A stretch of 64,000 nucleotides of DNA, from positions 186,001 to 250,000 of the forward strand of contig NC_014364.1 in the NCBI RefSeq assembly GCF_000143985.1, in the 5' to 3' direction. Under the pieces are notes generated by a model. The model made no database searches. It was given only the letters and a program-made list of their open reading frames with translations, and was not told the origin of the DNA. Of this stretch, positions 49,382 to 58,877 are shown in pieces (the stretch's first letter is position 1; each line of letters begins with the position of its first letter). This stretch comes from Sediminispirochaeta smaragdinae DSM 11293 (GTDB lineage: Bacteria > Spirochaetota > Spirochaetia > DSM-16054 > Sediminispirochaetaceae). The position numbers and the translations under genes are program-made.

Positions 49382-50935
49382 ATGGCAGAAGAACAAAGCG
49401 AAGTAGTGCTGGAGGCTCGTAACATTACGAAGGTGTTCCCTGGGACCAGAGCCCTGCAAGGCGTCGATTTTAAGGTCTATAAGGGGAAAATCAACGTTCT
49501 TGTCGGAGAAAACGGTGCCGGGAAATCGACACTGATGAAGATTCTTGCGGGAATCGAGGAGGCGACCAGTGGGACGATCTGTCTTTTCGACAACGAGGGA
49601 ACGCCCCATGAGGTGACTCTTTCATCGGCACGGGATGCTGCGGGGAAAGGGATCGGTATTGTTCATCAGGAATTGAATCTCTTTACCAATCTCAACGTTG
49701 CCGAAAACATCTTTATGAACAAGGAACTGAGTAGGCATCACAGCCTATACATCGATCACCAGGAACAGGTCGAACGTTCCAGGACGATTCTCAAACGGCT
49801 CGGGCAGGATATCGATCCTGAAACTTTGGTAAGAGATTTGCGGCTTGGACAGCAGCAGATTGTCGAGATTGCCAAGACCATGATAGATGAGCCCAAGATC
49901 CTGATCATGGACGAACCAACTTCTTCCCTGAGCATCCAGGAGGTCCGGGTTCTTTTTAATGTTATAGCGGACCTGAAGGCTCAGGGAGTAGGTATTATCT
50001 ATATCAGCCATCGATTGGAAGAAATTCGGGAAATTGGCGATTACATCACTATTCTGCGGGATTCCAAACTTGTCGATTGCGGCCTCGTTGCCGAGATGGA
50101 GATGGCCGATATCATTCGGAAGATGGTCGGCCGTGATCCGAAGAAATTTTTCAGCGGACAGGCACACGAAGCCGGGAAAGAGCTTTTGTCGGTGAAGCAT
50201 ATGACCCTTCCCCGTTTCGGGGGAGGCTATACATTTCAAGATGTCTCCCTCTCGGTATGCGAAGGTGAGATCCTCGGCATATACGGTCTCATGGGGGCCG
50301 GGAGAACCGAGCTGCTTGAGACCATGATGGGCCTTTACGATAAGGCCTCCGGTGAAATTACCTTGGAGGGGCAACGGCTCGATACCATGGACACGAAGGA
50401 AAGGATTGAGCACGGGCTTGTCCTGATTCCGGAGGAGCGGCAGAGGGAAGGACTCTTTTTAAATCTTTCGGTGGAGAAAAACCTCACGATGGCAAGTATT
50501 GCCCGGTATCTGAAGCTTTGGCAGATCAATGTGAAGGTGGAAATGAAACGTGTTGCCGAGATGATTAAAGAGATGGTCATCAAGGTTTCCTCTCCGTCGA
50601 TTTCAATAAATGCTCTGAGCGGAGGAAACCAGCAGAAGGTAGTCATCGGAAAGGCTCTTTTGACAAAGCCGAAGGTTCTTCTGATGGACGAACCAACTCG
50701 AGGAATAGATGTCGGCGCAAAGTCCGACGTCTTCGAGATCATGAATAAAATGGCAAAGGGCAAATTCGGTATTGTATTTGTATCATCGGAACTCGAAGAA
50801 ATTTTTTCCATGTCGGATCGCATCATTGTGCTTTCAAAAGGAAAGATAACCGGCGAGTTCGACCGCTCCGAAGCGACGGAAGAAAAGATTAGAAAGGCTT
50901 CGGAGATTGGTCATGGAATCACCGCGTCAGCGTAG
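49382..50935 (+). CDS. Sugar ABC ATP-binding protein with two ATPase domains (operon 2)
   Basis: A 517-residue RbsA/MglA-type ATPase. First half: GENGAGKSTLMKIL, LRLGQQQIVEIAKT, ILIMDEPTSSLS. Second half: GLMGAGRTELLE, LSGGNQQKVVIGKALL, VLLMDEPTRGIDVGAK. The start ATG 49382 is 1 nt after the DUF2291 stop. It overlaps the permease start region by 23 nt. Here the second Walker B glutamate is kept, unlike in operon 1. Confidence 0.93.
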   Translation: MAEEQSEVVLEARNITKVFPGTRALQGVDFKVYKGKINVLVGENGAGKSTLMKILAGIEEATSGTICLFDNEGTPHEVTLSSARDAAGKGIGIVHQELNLFTNLNVAENIFMNKELSRHHSLYIDHQEQVERSRTILKRLGQDIDPETLVRDLRLGQQQIVEIAKTMIDEPKILIMDEPTSSLSIQEVRVLFNVIADLKAQGVGIIYISHRLEEIREIGDYITILRDSKLVDCGLVAEMEMADIIRKMVGRDPKKFFSGQAHEAGKELLSVKHMTLPRFGGGYTFQDVSLSVCEGEILGIYGLMGAGRTELLETMMGLYDKASGEITLEGQRLDTMDTKERIEHGLVLIPEERQREGLFLNLSVEKNLTMASIARYLKLWQINVKVEMKRVAEMIKEMVIKVSSPSISINALSGGNQQKVVIGKALLTKPKVLLMDEPTRGIDVGAKSDVFEIMNKMAKGKFGIVFVSSELEEIFSMSDRIIVLSKGKITGEFDRSEATEEKIRKASEIGHGITASA

Positions 50936-52043
50936 CACAGGGAGGTTGAAAAAGCGTTTTATGACAGCTTTAGCTAATAAAAAACCGGGGACCGGTTTTT
51001 CCATTGGGATGTTGGTATTGAAACTGAGGACTTTAATCGCTTTTCTTGCGGTACTGATAGTCTTCTCTTTTATTGCTCCGAATTTTCTGTCGATTACCAA
51101 TTTGATTGCCATGGCGAAACATTCCGCCATATGGGCGATCCTTGCGGTGGGAATGACCTACGTTATCATTGGCGGGGGAATCGACCTTTCGATAGGCTCC
51201 ATCGTGGGGCTCTGTGGAATGATCGCCGGCGGTTTGATTGCCGAAGGTCTCAGGCTTCCGATATTCGGGATCGTGATCTATTTCAACGTTCCCATGATCA
51301 TCTTGATTGTTCTGCTTATTGGTGTATTGCTTGGTGCTGTCAATGGTTTGATCATCACTAAGCTTGGGGTTGCACCATTTATCGCCACTTTGGGAATGCT
51401 TTACATGGGAAGAGGTTTCGCCATGCTTCGTTCCGGCGGAAAGACCTTTCCCAATCTTATCGGGAATCCCGCTCTCGGTAATACAGGCTTTCCTATTCTT
51501 GGGGCAGGAACCATGTTAGGCATTCCGCTTGTCGTCTGGATCGCCGCCGTCATTGCCATCATCGCCGCTTATGTATCCCAGAAAACCCCATTCGGGCGTC
51601 ATATCTATGCTGTCGGCGGAAATGAAGATGCAGCAGTCCTGTCGGGAATTCGAGTCAATCGGCTGAAAATGGCCATCTTCATGTTTTCCGGTTTTACCGC
51701 GGCCCTTACGGGACTTGTCCTTGCATCTCAGCTTGTGGCCTCCCACCCGGCAACAGGTGAGGCTTACGAGATGACAGCTATAGCGGCAGTTGTCCTGGGT
51801 GGAGCTTCGTTAAATGGCGGCCGAGGATCCATCGGCGGCACCATCATCGGTGCCCTTATCCTCGGAGTATTGAACGACGGCTTGGTCATGATCGGTGTCT
51901 CTTCCTTCTGGCAAACCGCCATCAAGGGAATGGTCTTGGTTCTTGCCGTAGTTATTGATCAGTATCAATTGAGAAAACAGAATGAGGCTGCATTGCACCA
52001 ACAGCAGGCTGATGAAAAGGGTCCTGAGAAAGTAAGTGCTTAG
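50913..52043 (+). CDS. Sugar ABC permease (operon 2)
   Basis: A 376-residue RbsC-like permease with about ten helices. YVIIGGGIDLSIGSIVGLCG, TKLGVAPFIATLGMLYMGRG, YAVGGNEDAAVLSGIRVNRLK and LGGASLNGGRGSIGGTIIGALILG are conserved family blocks. The ATG at 50913 overlaps the ATPase gene; an ATG at 50961 (MTALANKK) is an alternative start. Being the only permease in this operon it probably forms a homodimer. It is the end of the operon; the following aminotransferase gene converges. Confidence 0.9.
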   Translation: MESPRQRSTGRLKKRFMTALANKKPGTGFSIGMLVLKLRTLIAFLAVLIVFSFIAPNFLSITNLIAMAKHSAIWAILAVGMTYVIIGGGIDLSIGSIVGLCGMIAGGLIAEGLRLPIFGIVIYFNVPMIILIVLLIGVLLGAVNGLIITKLGVAPFIATLGMLYMGRGFAMLRSGGKTFPNLIGNPALGNTGFPILGAGTMLGIPLVVWIAAVIAIIAAYVSQKTPFGRHIYAVGGNEDAAVLSGIRVNRLKMAIFMFSGFTAALTGLVLASQLVASHPATGEAYEMTAIAAVVLGGASLNGGRGSIGGTIIGALILGVLNDGLVMIGVSSFWQTAIKGMVLVLAVVIDQYQLRKQNEAALHQQQADEKGPEKVSA

Positions 52044-52087
52044 AACATCTTTCCTGTTCGGTTGATGCTGTTTGACCGAACAGGAAC

Positions 52088-53269
52088 TTACTTGAATTCT
52101 TCTGCCAAGGCTGAAAAGGCCGGAAGTGAGTTTGTTATTGTATCCCTTCCAACGCAGTAGGATATCCTGAAATAGCCAGGGCAACCAAAGCTTCTTCCGG
52201 GTACAACTACCAAATTGTGTTTCAAAGCTCTATTTTTAAACTCAATATCATCGGGAATTAATGTTTTGGGAAAGAGGTAGAAAGCTCCTTGGGGTTTTAC
52301 GCAGGAGAAACCCAAGCTGATAAGATGATTGTAAAGGATGTCTCGTCTTTCTTCATATATCGCTTTATCGACAACTTTTTCCATCGAGTCTGTAATTACC
52401 CGCTGAAAAAGTGCCGGAGCATTTACATAGCCCAGGATGCGATTCGAAAAAGATAAACCGTCAACAAATTCCTTTGGGTTTTCAATCGCATCATTTACCG
52501 CTACGAATCCTATCCTTTCTCCGGGTAGAGAATGAGATTTGCTAAAAGAATTAACAAGGACCGAATGTCTGAAAATATTCAAGATGTACGGAAGTTTGAT
52601 GCCGTCATATACCAATTTACTGTAAGGCTCGTCCGATATTACGTAGATAGTCGTATGGAATTTTTCTTCCTTGCAGTCAACGATTCGGGCCATCTCTTTT
52701 AATAATTGTTCACTATACACAACTCCCGTAGGATTATTTGGTGAATTGATGATGATGGCCTTTGTCAAAGGAGTGATGCTTTTTTCCAGTTGAGCAAGAT
52801 CGGGTTCAAAAGTATCGGGATTACTGGGGAGTTCTACCATCGTCCCGGAATAGTTATCGATGTAGAATGTATATTCACCAAAGTAGGGAGTGAATACAAT
52901 AACCTCCTCACCCGGATTTAAGATGGTCTTTAAGGTGATATTTAGAGCCCCACCTGCACCGCAGGTCATGACGATATGTTGAGCCGATAGCTTTTTGCCC
53001 GTCTCTTTATTGATGGCTTCGGCAATCTTTTCTCGTGTTTCAGGATATCCTGCATTGTTCATGTATCCGTGTAAGCCCGGCCGATCTTCCATTACAAGCT
53101 TTCTAAGGGAATCCTTTACCTCTTTGGGTGGCTCGGGATCGGGATTCCCAAGAGAAAAATCGAAAACCTTATCTGCGCCGTATATGGCACGAAGTTTTTC
53201 CCCTTCCTCAAACATCGCCCTGATTAAAGAAGCCTGTTGTAAATTCCTGTGTATCTTTTCTGCAATCAT
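52088..53269 (-). CDS. PLP-dependent aminotransferase class I/II
   Basis: A 393-residue fold-type I aminotransferase. YGADKVFDFSLGNPDPEPP, TCGAGGALNITLKTIL, INSPNNPTGVVYS, VISDEPYSKLVYDG and VNSFSKSHSLPGERIGF (with the PLP-binding lysine) are aspartate-aminotransferase family blocks; GYFRISYC near the end holds the substrate carboxylate arginine. It differs from housekeeping genes by lying next to two YheO-like regulators, a symporter and a flavin oxidoreductase, which suggests it removes the amino group from an imported amino compound. Confidence 0.88.
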   Translation of the reverse strand: MIAEKIHRNLQQASLIRAMFEEGEKLRAIYGADKVFDFSLGNPDPEPPKEVKDSLRKLVMEDRPGLHGYMNNAGYPETREKIAEAINKETGKKLSAQHIVMTCGAGGALNITLKTILNPGEEVIVFTPYFGEYTFYIDNYSGTMVELPSNPDTFEPDLAQLEKSITPLTKAIIINSPNNPTGVVYSEQLLKEMARIVDCKEEKFHTTIYVISDEPYSKLVYDGIKLPYILNIFRHSVLVNSFSKSHSLPGERIGFVAVNDAIENPKEFVDGLSFSNRILGYVNAPALFQRVITDSMEKVVDKAIYEERRDILYNHLISLGFSCVKPQGAFYLFPKTLIPDDIEFKNRALKHNLVVVPGRSFGCPGYFRISYCVGRDTITNSLPAFSALAEEFK

Positions 53270-53389
53270 ACAAAAAATATTATAAACCCTTACGTGTTAT
53301 ATAATCAACAGAAAGTTGATTATATAAACATATTGTTTATTACTCTTGTCCTTGATTTCCTTTTCCTTGCGTATGATAATGGATTCGTC

Positions 53390-54028
53390 ATGAATAAGAA
53401 TGAAGCCTTTGAATTTTTAAACAGGTTGGCGGCAGGCATAGCAAAGACCTTTGGGAATTCATGTGAAACTGTTGTTCACGATATGAATAATAAAAAACAT
53501 TCCATCCTCGTTATCTATAATGGGCATGTTACCAAAAGGAAGATTGGGGGAGGGCTTGACCTCCTTGGGACCAATAAACAAATCAATGATTTTCTTAGCA
53601 ATGGCAGCGACTTGATAAATTGCGACGGAAGGAGTGCAAACGGGAAACAGATCAAGAGTACAACACTGCACTTGCAGGGTGATAATTATCATTATGCTCT
53701 CGGTATTAATTTTGATTATACGCTGCTTTCAGTTGCAGAAAATGCGATCAAGGAGCTTACCAGGGTGGGAGAGAACCTTGAAGCGGCTGTGAAAGAATCT
53801 GGCGAAAACAGATTGAAAGACATATTTAAAGAGTGTGTTACCATACTTGGCAAGCCTGTCGCTATAATGAATAAGGACGACAGAATGCGAATAGTTGCTC
53901 TTCTTCAGGAGAGAAATGCGTTCTCGTTTCAAAAAAGTATTCCCTGTATTTCCGCATGGCTCCACATATCAAGATATACTATCTATAACTATTTGAAAGA
54001 GATTAACGAAAAACAAAGAACTGGATGA
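53390..54028 (+). CDS. YheO/DauR-like PAS-HTH regulator A
   Basis: A 212-residue regulator. Residues 1-120 form a YheO-type PAS sensor (SCETVVHDMNNKKHSILVIYNGHVTKRKIGGGLDLLG), residues 160-212 a small helix-turn-helix (IVALLQERNAFSFQKSIPCISAWLHISRYTIYNYLKEI). Related DauR proteins control D-amino acid breakdown. Start ATG 53390 is preferred; TATGATAAT 13-18 nt upstream gives a very short leader and there is no clear ribosome binding site. It is divergent from the aminotransferase gene. Confidence 0.8.
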   Translation: MNKNEAFEFLNRLAAGIAKTFGNSCETVVHDMNNKKHSILVIYNGHVTKRKIGGGLDLLGTNKQINDFLSNGSDLINCDGRSANGKQIKSTTLHLQGDNYHYALGINFDYTLLSVAENAIKELTRVGENLEAAVKESGENRLKDIFKECVTILGKPVAIMNKDDRMRIVALLQERNAFSFQKSIPCISAWLHISRYTIYNYLKEINEKQRTG

Positions 54029-54079
54029 TGGTACAAATCTACCGGAAATCGGACGTTGAAGTAAGGATACAGAGAAATA

Positions 54080-54751
54080 CTATTTTTTCTTTCTGTTGAC
54101 AATGCTTAGGTAGCGATAAACGCTTGCCTCCGAAGTTCCAATAAGGTTTGCTACATCGGGTACGATCCCTTTGATGAGGAAAATGCCCAAATTATTGAGG
54201 TGTTCGATTATTTCTATCCTGTTTTCCTGGGTGAATTTTTTTGCATCGAGTTTATTTTTCTCTGCGTATTTTCTGACTTCTTGTTCACATAGCTCTGTTA
54301 CCGAGGAGAGGACTGTTTCCGTGTTGTTATCTGGTACACCTTGAGGGGGGAACAGCGTGTCGATTATTCCCTGTGCCTGTATATTGGCAAATTGTAGTAG
54401 TCGCGTATCGAGTTCAATAAAGGTTTCTGTATCGAAATTAATGCAAAGCATTCCTACCAGCATATCACCTTCTTTTATAAAATACGTAGAACCTCGGAGC
54501 TTTCTTCCATTGGAGATGCACGTGTAATTACTTTTGAAACTGGTATCTTTATAGGTTTCCTCTTTAATGAATCTGAGGCAGAGGTCGGTAAGCCCGTCAC
54601 CAATTTTTCTTCCGCTAATATGTGAATTTTCTATTGCGACGATACCGCTGCCTTCATCTTTTAGTTCGATGAGTATGATTTCATAGTAGCTGCCGAGTAC
54701 CGATCCTAGAAACTGTACAATTGGTAGGTAGTTTCGTATCGTATCACGCAT
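54080..54751 (-). CDS. YheO/DauR-like PAS-HTH regulator B
   Basis: A 223-residue homologue of regulator A. The N-terminal PAS part has GSYYEIILIELKDEGSGIVAIENSHISGRKIGDGLTDL; the C-terminal helix-turn-helix is IVPDVANLIGTSEASVYRYLSIV. It is divergent from the symporter gene, so it most likely controls the symporter/flavoprotein/ferredoxin operon, while regulator A serves the aminotransferase. The two are convergent with each other, 51 nt apart. The sensed small molecule is unknown. Confidence 0.85.
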   Translation of the reverse strand: MRDTIRNYLPIVQFLGSVLGSYYEIILIELKDEGSGIVAIENSHISGRKIGDGLTDLCLRFIKEETYKDTSFKSNYTCISNGRKLRGSTYFIKEGDMLVGMLCINFDTETFIELDTRLLQFANIQAQGIIDTLFPPQGVPDNNTETVLSSVTELCEQEVRKYAEKNKLDAKKFTQENRIEIIEHLNNLGIFLIKGIVPDVANLIGTSEASVYRYLSIVNRKKK

Positions 54752-54919
54752 TCTGTAAATCCTATTATATACTTTTTATTATACGCCTAGATAAGTGTAA
54801 AGGCCATTGGCATCATATAATAATTTTTTCAAAAATATGCACTCGTATTGAGATGTGTATGTATTCAGAAATAATAATAAGGTCAATCATTACTTAGACT
54901 TATATCTCCCGTTCTTTTC

Positions 54920-54965
54920 TTGACCGGCCAAAAAGATGATGATACCATAATAATAAATTATTATT
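54920..54965 (+). promoter_or_regulatory. Promoter and AT-rich palindrome of the symporter operon
   Basis: TTGACC (54920-54925), 17 bp, TACCAT (54943-54948). AATAATA-AAT-TATTATT (54949-54965) follows immediately and overlaps the predicted start. The 282-nt gap from 54752 to 55033 holds no gene I can support. Confidence 0.55.
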
Positions 54966-55033
54966 TATAATTGGAATTCGATGTTATTGTTCATCTTTAT
55001 CTCAATATCATTTCTAATCTGGAGGTTTGCATA

Positions 55034-56455
55034 ATGCAAAAGGATGGAATTGTTCTATTGGTATGTTGTTTATACTTCATATCACTCATCATTGCCGGAA
55101 TCGTTGCGGCAAAGCGGAACAAGAATGTCACAGATTTCCTTGTGGCTGGGAGAAATCTGGGATTGTTCTTGACTACTGCAACCCTTGTTGCCGTGCAGGT
55201 GGGAGCGGGAGTAGTGCTGGGAGGAGCTGGGAACGGCGCTTCTATGGGCGTTTGGCCGGGGATGTATTACGCCTTAGGTTGTGGAGGCGGGTTAATTCTT
55301 GCAGGCATCTTCATGGCTCCCAAATTAAAAACTGCCGACGGGTACGTGCCCATGGACTTCTTTGAAAAGCGTTATGGCGCCAATAAGGCTGTTCGCCTTT
55401 GGGCCTGGATGTCTAATATTCCAAGTATGTTGGGGATATTTGTCGCCCAGATGCTTGCATGCGGAAGCATCCTTGCTGGTTTCGGCCTTCCTTTTGGCTG
55501 GGGCGTAGTTATCTGTGCTGCTGTCATTTTGGTCTACTGTTATATTGGCGGAATGTGGGGCGTTGTACTAACCGACCTCATTCAGACAATAGTTATTCTC
55601 ATTGGCATTCCGATCCTCGCTGTCGCCTCTTTATTGGCTGTGAAACATGCGGGATTTGCCCCTTCTTCAATATTAGCTACCCCTTTTATTCCCAAGGGGC
55701 TATTTTCCAAATTCATCTATCTGGTGCTTCCGTTTCTTCTTTCAATATCTGTCTCGTATGATGCATACATGCGTTATCAGTCGGCAAAGGACGTTAAAAC
55801 CGCGAGATGGGGTTGTATTATTTCAGGGATCATTGTCATTATCATTGGTATTTTTGCTTCAATTGTTGGAGCTGTAAGCGGAAAACTCTATCCCGATATA
55901 CAAGATGGCGTATTTGCTTCGATGGCGATACATACCTTGCATCCTGTCATGGCGGGCATCGTCATCGCCGCTATTCTTGCGGCCGCCATGTCCTCGGCAA
56001 ATTGTCTTCTAATTGCCCTCGGGGCAACCTTTTCCCGTGATTTCTACAATAAATTCCTTCATCCGGAAAAATCTTTAGAGGAACTTCCCTATTCAAAAAG
56101 AATATCAAAGATTACCGTTTTCGTTTCTTGTTTGGTTGGGGTTTTGATCGCCTTTAAACTGACGAATATTCTGGATGCAATTATCATTTTCAATTACCCC
56201 TATATGGGAAGCCTTCTGGTTCCCCTCCTTTTAGGTGTTTTGTGGAAAGGAGCAACAAAGAAAGGAGCTTTTGCTGCCATCTTCGTCGGCGGTGTCATCG
56301 GCGTATTTTGTTTTGTCTTGGGATTAACCGGGCCGATAAGCCCTCTGCTGGATGCAGATTGGGGCCTCCTCTATTCATATGTTGTCTCTGCTATTGTCTT
56401 GGTCGGTGTGAGTTTGACCGACAAAAGTAGGGCCTCTCTCCCCTCTGCACAGTAA
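55034..56455 (+). CDS. Sodium:solute symporter (SSS family)
   Basis: A 473-residue membrane protein with about 13 hydrophobic helices. FLVAGRNLGLFLTTATLVAVQVGAGVVLGGAGNGASMG is the SSS signature region; AAAMSSANCLLIALGATFSRDFY is helix 8, with the serine/alanine stretch of the sodium site. The ATG at 55034 follows CTGGAGGTTTGCATA. Substrates in this family include sugars, amino acids, pantothenate, carboxylates and urea derivatives. The operon continues with a flavoprotein and ferredoxin, so the imported compound may be their substrate. Confidence 0.9.
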   Translation: MQKDGIVLLVCCLYFISLIIAGIVAAKRNKNVTDFLVAGRNLGLFLTTATLVAVQVGAGVVLGGAGNGASMGVWPGMYYALGCGGGLILAGIFMAPKLKTADGYVPMDFFEKRYGANKAVRLWAWMSNIPSMLGIFVAQMLACGSILAGFGLPFGWGVVICAAVILVYCYIGGMWGVVLTDLIQTIVILIGIPILAVASLLAVKHAGFAPSSILATPFIPKGLFSKFIYLVLPFLLSISVSYDAYMRYQSAKDVKTARWGCIISGIIVIIIGIFASIVGAVSGKLYPDIQDGVFASMAIHTLHPVMAGIVIAAILAAAMSSANCLLIALGATFSRDFYNKFLHPEKSLEELPYSKRISKITVFVSCLVGVLIAFKLTNILDAIIIFNYPYMGSLLVPLLLGVLWKGATKKGAFAAIFVGGVIGVFCFVLGLTGPISPLLDADWGLLYSYVVSAIVLVGVSLTDKSRASLPSAQ

Positions 56456-56487
56456 AAACTGTTTGTTCTGTCGATATCTATTGTTGT

Positions 56488-56503
56488 CTCCCGTTATCGG
56501 GAG
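56488..56503 (+). terminator. Small hairpin between symporter and flavoprotein genes
   Basis: CTCCCG and CGGGAG pair around TTAT (outer TTG/CAA can add to the stem). There is no T run; it may process or stabilise the transcript rather than end it. Confidence 0.45.
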
Positions 56504-56545
56504 GCAACCTCATGTAGTGAAAAATACATTGCGAGGAGAAATGCT

Positions 56546-58480
56546 ATGTTTTCTATGAAGTGGCCCTATCCCATAGAATGTAATCAGGAAGAGCGGGTTA
56601 AAACCGATGTACTAGTCATCGGCGGTGGAATATCCGGGTGTATGGCCGCTATCTCTGCAGCAAAACAGGGAGCGAAGGTAGCACTTCTGGAAAAAGGTGC
56701 AACCATAAGAAGCGGCGCCGGTGGATCGGGCTGTGATCACTGGGAATCGGCTACAACGAACCCTTGCAGCACGGTTAGTCCGGAGGAGATCACCCAGGCT
56801 ATGATCGATGATAATGATGGGTATAATAATGGAATTTCTCATTATATCGAATGCCGGGAAGGATGGGATTGTCTCCGGGAGATCGAAAAAATGGGAGGGA
56901 AAATTCGGGATACCGAGGATGAATTTCTCGGGGCGGATTTCCGTGATCCGGAAACCAAATTGATGTTTGCGTATGATCTAAAGAATAAATTTACCATTCG
57001 AATTTGGGGATCTACCTTCAAGCCTGTTTTGTACAAAGAATTAAAGCGTCTTGGTGTAAAAATATACGACCGGATTATGGTTACGTCTCTTCTGACAGAA
57101 GGCGGAGAAATCGGTAAGCGTGTCATAGGCTGTACAGGCTTTCATGTTCGTACCGGAAAGCATCTGGTTGTTTCCTCTAAGGCCACTGTCCTTGCCACCT
57201 CCCGTCCCGCAAGAATTTGGCTGTTTTCCCCTGCATACCCGGGCCTTTGTGAATTCAGACCGACCCAGTGTGTCGGAGATGGACATGCCATGGGATGGCG
57301 AGCCGGTGCGGCGTTTTCGATGATGGAAAAGTCGGTAACCGCAGAGTTCTCTGCAGCGGGGAGGAGTTTCCCCCCCTATGGTACGGGTAATAACCACAAT
57401 ACCTGGTATCCTGCTTCCATGTGTGATGCCAGAGGAAAGCCAATTCCCTATCTCGACAGAGACGGTAAGGAGTTAAAAGAATTCAGCGACCGCTATCGTC
57501 CTGCTGCCGGTCAACAGTACTTTCTCAAAGGTGGATCCATTGATTACCCGAAGTATGAGTACGATGGACCGGAGACCATAGACCAAAAGAAGCTCCTTTC
57601 GATGGGGTATAAGCTCCCATTCTATGCTGACCTCACCACGATGCCCGAACTGGAACGAAAGGCCATCTGGGGCATGATGGTGGGAGAAGAGGGAAAGACA
57701 AAGATCCCCATTTATCAAAACTATACTGAACGTGGGTTTGACCCCACCCGTCATGTTCTGCAGGCGTATGGAGGTGGATGGAAATCTGCATCGTTTCTTC
57801 CCCAGGAACGACAGCTATTCGGATTGCCTGGCGGTTTCCTGAATGACTGGAATTTAGCAACAAATCTTGAGGGCCTTTTTGTAGCTGGCGACGCACTTTT
57901 TGCCTCCAACTGTTTCGGTCATGCTGCGGCCACAGGAAGCTATGCCGGACGCCACGCTTCAGCATATGCAAAGAACGTCCAGCACCTCGTTCCTTGTGAA
58001 AAGCAGATAGCGAAGGAGCGGAGTCGAACATATGCGTCCCTCGGTGCGGAAGGGCAAGAACGGTATTCCTGGAAAGAGCTCAATATGGCTATAGCCAAGA
58101 CGATGCAAAACTATTGTGGTGATCCTAAATGCGACGATCTCTTGGAAACAGGCTTAGATGTCTTTCGGCACTATGAGACCAACATCCTTCCTCATCTCTA
58201 TTCAAGGAATCCTCATGAGCTCATGAGGACCCTCGAGGTCGAAAACATACTTACGAATGCCCAGATCATCCTTAGATCCTGCTTACAACGGAAATCAAGT
58301 TCAAGGGCTCTCTGCTTTAACAGGGCCGATTATCCGGAAATGGACCCGGAACGGGATCGAAGGTTCTTTACCATACGATTGACCAAGTCCGGGGTGGATA
58401 TGGGTTCGGTCCCCCTGAGATATTATGGAGATCTTTCTCGGAACTATGAGAAATACAATGGGAACTATATAGCGGAGTAA
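56546..58480 (+). CDS. AprA-like FAD-dependent oxidoreductase
   Basis: A 644-residue flavoprotein of the fumarate reductase/APS reductase alpha group. VLVIGGGISGCMAAISAAKQGAKVALLEKG (about residues 22-52) binds the FAD adenine; RSGAGGSGCDHWESA and EGLFVAGDALFASNCFGHAAATGSYAGRHAS complete FAD contacts. Overall order resembles adenylylsulfate reductase AprA, but the Gly-Ser-Gly-Cys-Asp-His stretch differs and no sulfate-activation gene (sat, aprB proper) is near. It pairs with the ferredoxin 4 nt downstream. Substrate unknown; it could reduce an unsaturated or sulfur/arsenic compound or oxidise a carboxylate. Confidence 0.82.
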   Translation: MFSMKWPYPIECNQEERVKTDVLVIGGGISGCMAAISAAKQGAKVALLEKGATIRSGAGGSGCDHWESATTNPCSTVSPEEITQAMIDDNDGYNNGISHYIECREGWDCLREIEKMGGKIRDTEDEFLGADFRDPETKLMFAYDLKNKFTIRIWGSTFKPVLYKELKRLGVKIYDRIMVTSLLTEGGEIGKRVIGCTGFHVRTGKHLVVSSKATVLATSRPARIWLFSPAYPGLCEFRPTQCVGDGHAMGWRAGAAFSMMEKSVTAEFSAAGRSFPPYGTGNNHNTWYPASMCDARGKPIPYLDRDGKELKEFSDRYRPAAGQQYFLKGGSIDYPKYEYDGPETIDQKKLLSMGYKLPFYADLTTMPELERKAIWGMMVGEEGKTKIPIYQNYTERGFDPTRHVLQAYGGGWKSASFLPQERQLFGLPGGFLNDWNLATNLEGLFVAGDALFASNCFGHAAATGSYAGRHASAYAKNVQHLVPCEKQIAKERSRTYASLGAEGQERYSWKELNMAIAKTMQNYCGDPKCDDLLETGLDVFRHYETNILPHLYSRNPHELMRTLEVENILTNAQIILRSCLQRKSSSRALCFNRADYPEMDPERDRRFFTIRLTKSGVDMGSVPLRYYGDLSRNYEKYNGNYIAE

Positions 58481-58484
58481 AGGT

Positions 58485-58781
58485 ATGAATATAGAAAATA
58501 TATGTGCAGGCCCGGATATTGCATCAATTGAACCCATCTCCTTTAATACCGAACGATGCATAGCTTGTAACAGATGTGCCGATGTGTGTCAGGTTGATGT
58601 ACTTGTTCCTTCTCTGGAAAAGGGCAAGCCCCCACTTGTCCTCTTCCCGGGTGAATGCTGGTACTGTGGCTGTTGTGTCATGGAGTGTCCCACTCATGCA
58701 ATACAGCTTCGGCATCCTCTGATGAACCAGGCGCATTTTCGGCTGAAAAAGGAATTGGAAGATACCTTGGAAAGCGAATAA
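58485..58781 (+). CDS. AprB-like two-cluster ferredoxin subunit
   Basis: A 98-residue protein with two 4Fe-4S motifs: CIACNRCADVC (Cys25-35) and CWYCGCCVMEC (Cys58-68, one extra cysteine at 63). The arrangement, and the Cys-Trp at the second site, match the beta subunit of APS reductase (AprB). It passes electrons to or from the FAD of the preceding protein. The start is 4 nt after the flavoprotein stop, so the two are expected as a complex. Confidence 0.85.
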   Translation: MNIENICAGPDIASIEPISFNTERCIACNRCADVCQVDVLVPSLEKGKPPLVLFPGECWYCGCCVMECPTHAIQLRHPLMNQAHFRLKKELEDTLESE

Positions 58782-58877
58782 AAAACTCTGAAAAGGGAGC
58801 CTTCGGGTGAGGTGACTTTTCATCGCCTTTCGCGTTATGTTTTGTATACGTCCGACAAGCCGAAGGAGTGCCTTACC

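Noticed and set aside
49382-50935. ABC operons 1 and 2 as duplicates of one transporter
   Set aside because: They differ in permease number, DUF2291 presence, Walker B state of the second ATPase half and regulator type, so they look like separate systems.
56546-58781. Assignment as a true dissimilatory APS reductase
   Set aside because: No sat, dsr or qmo genes are near, the FAD-site neighbourhood differs and an SSS symporter is in the operon; only the family level is supported.
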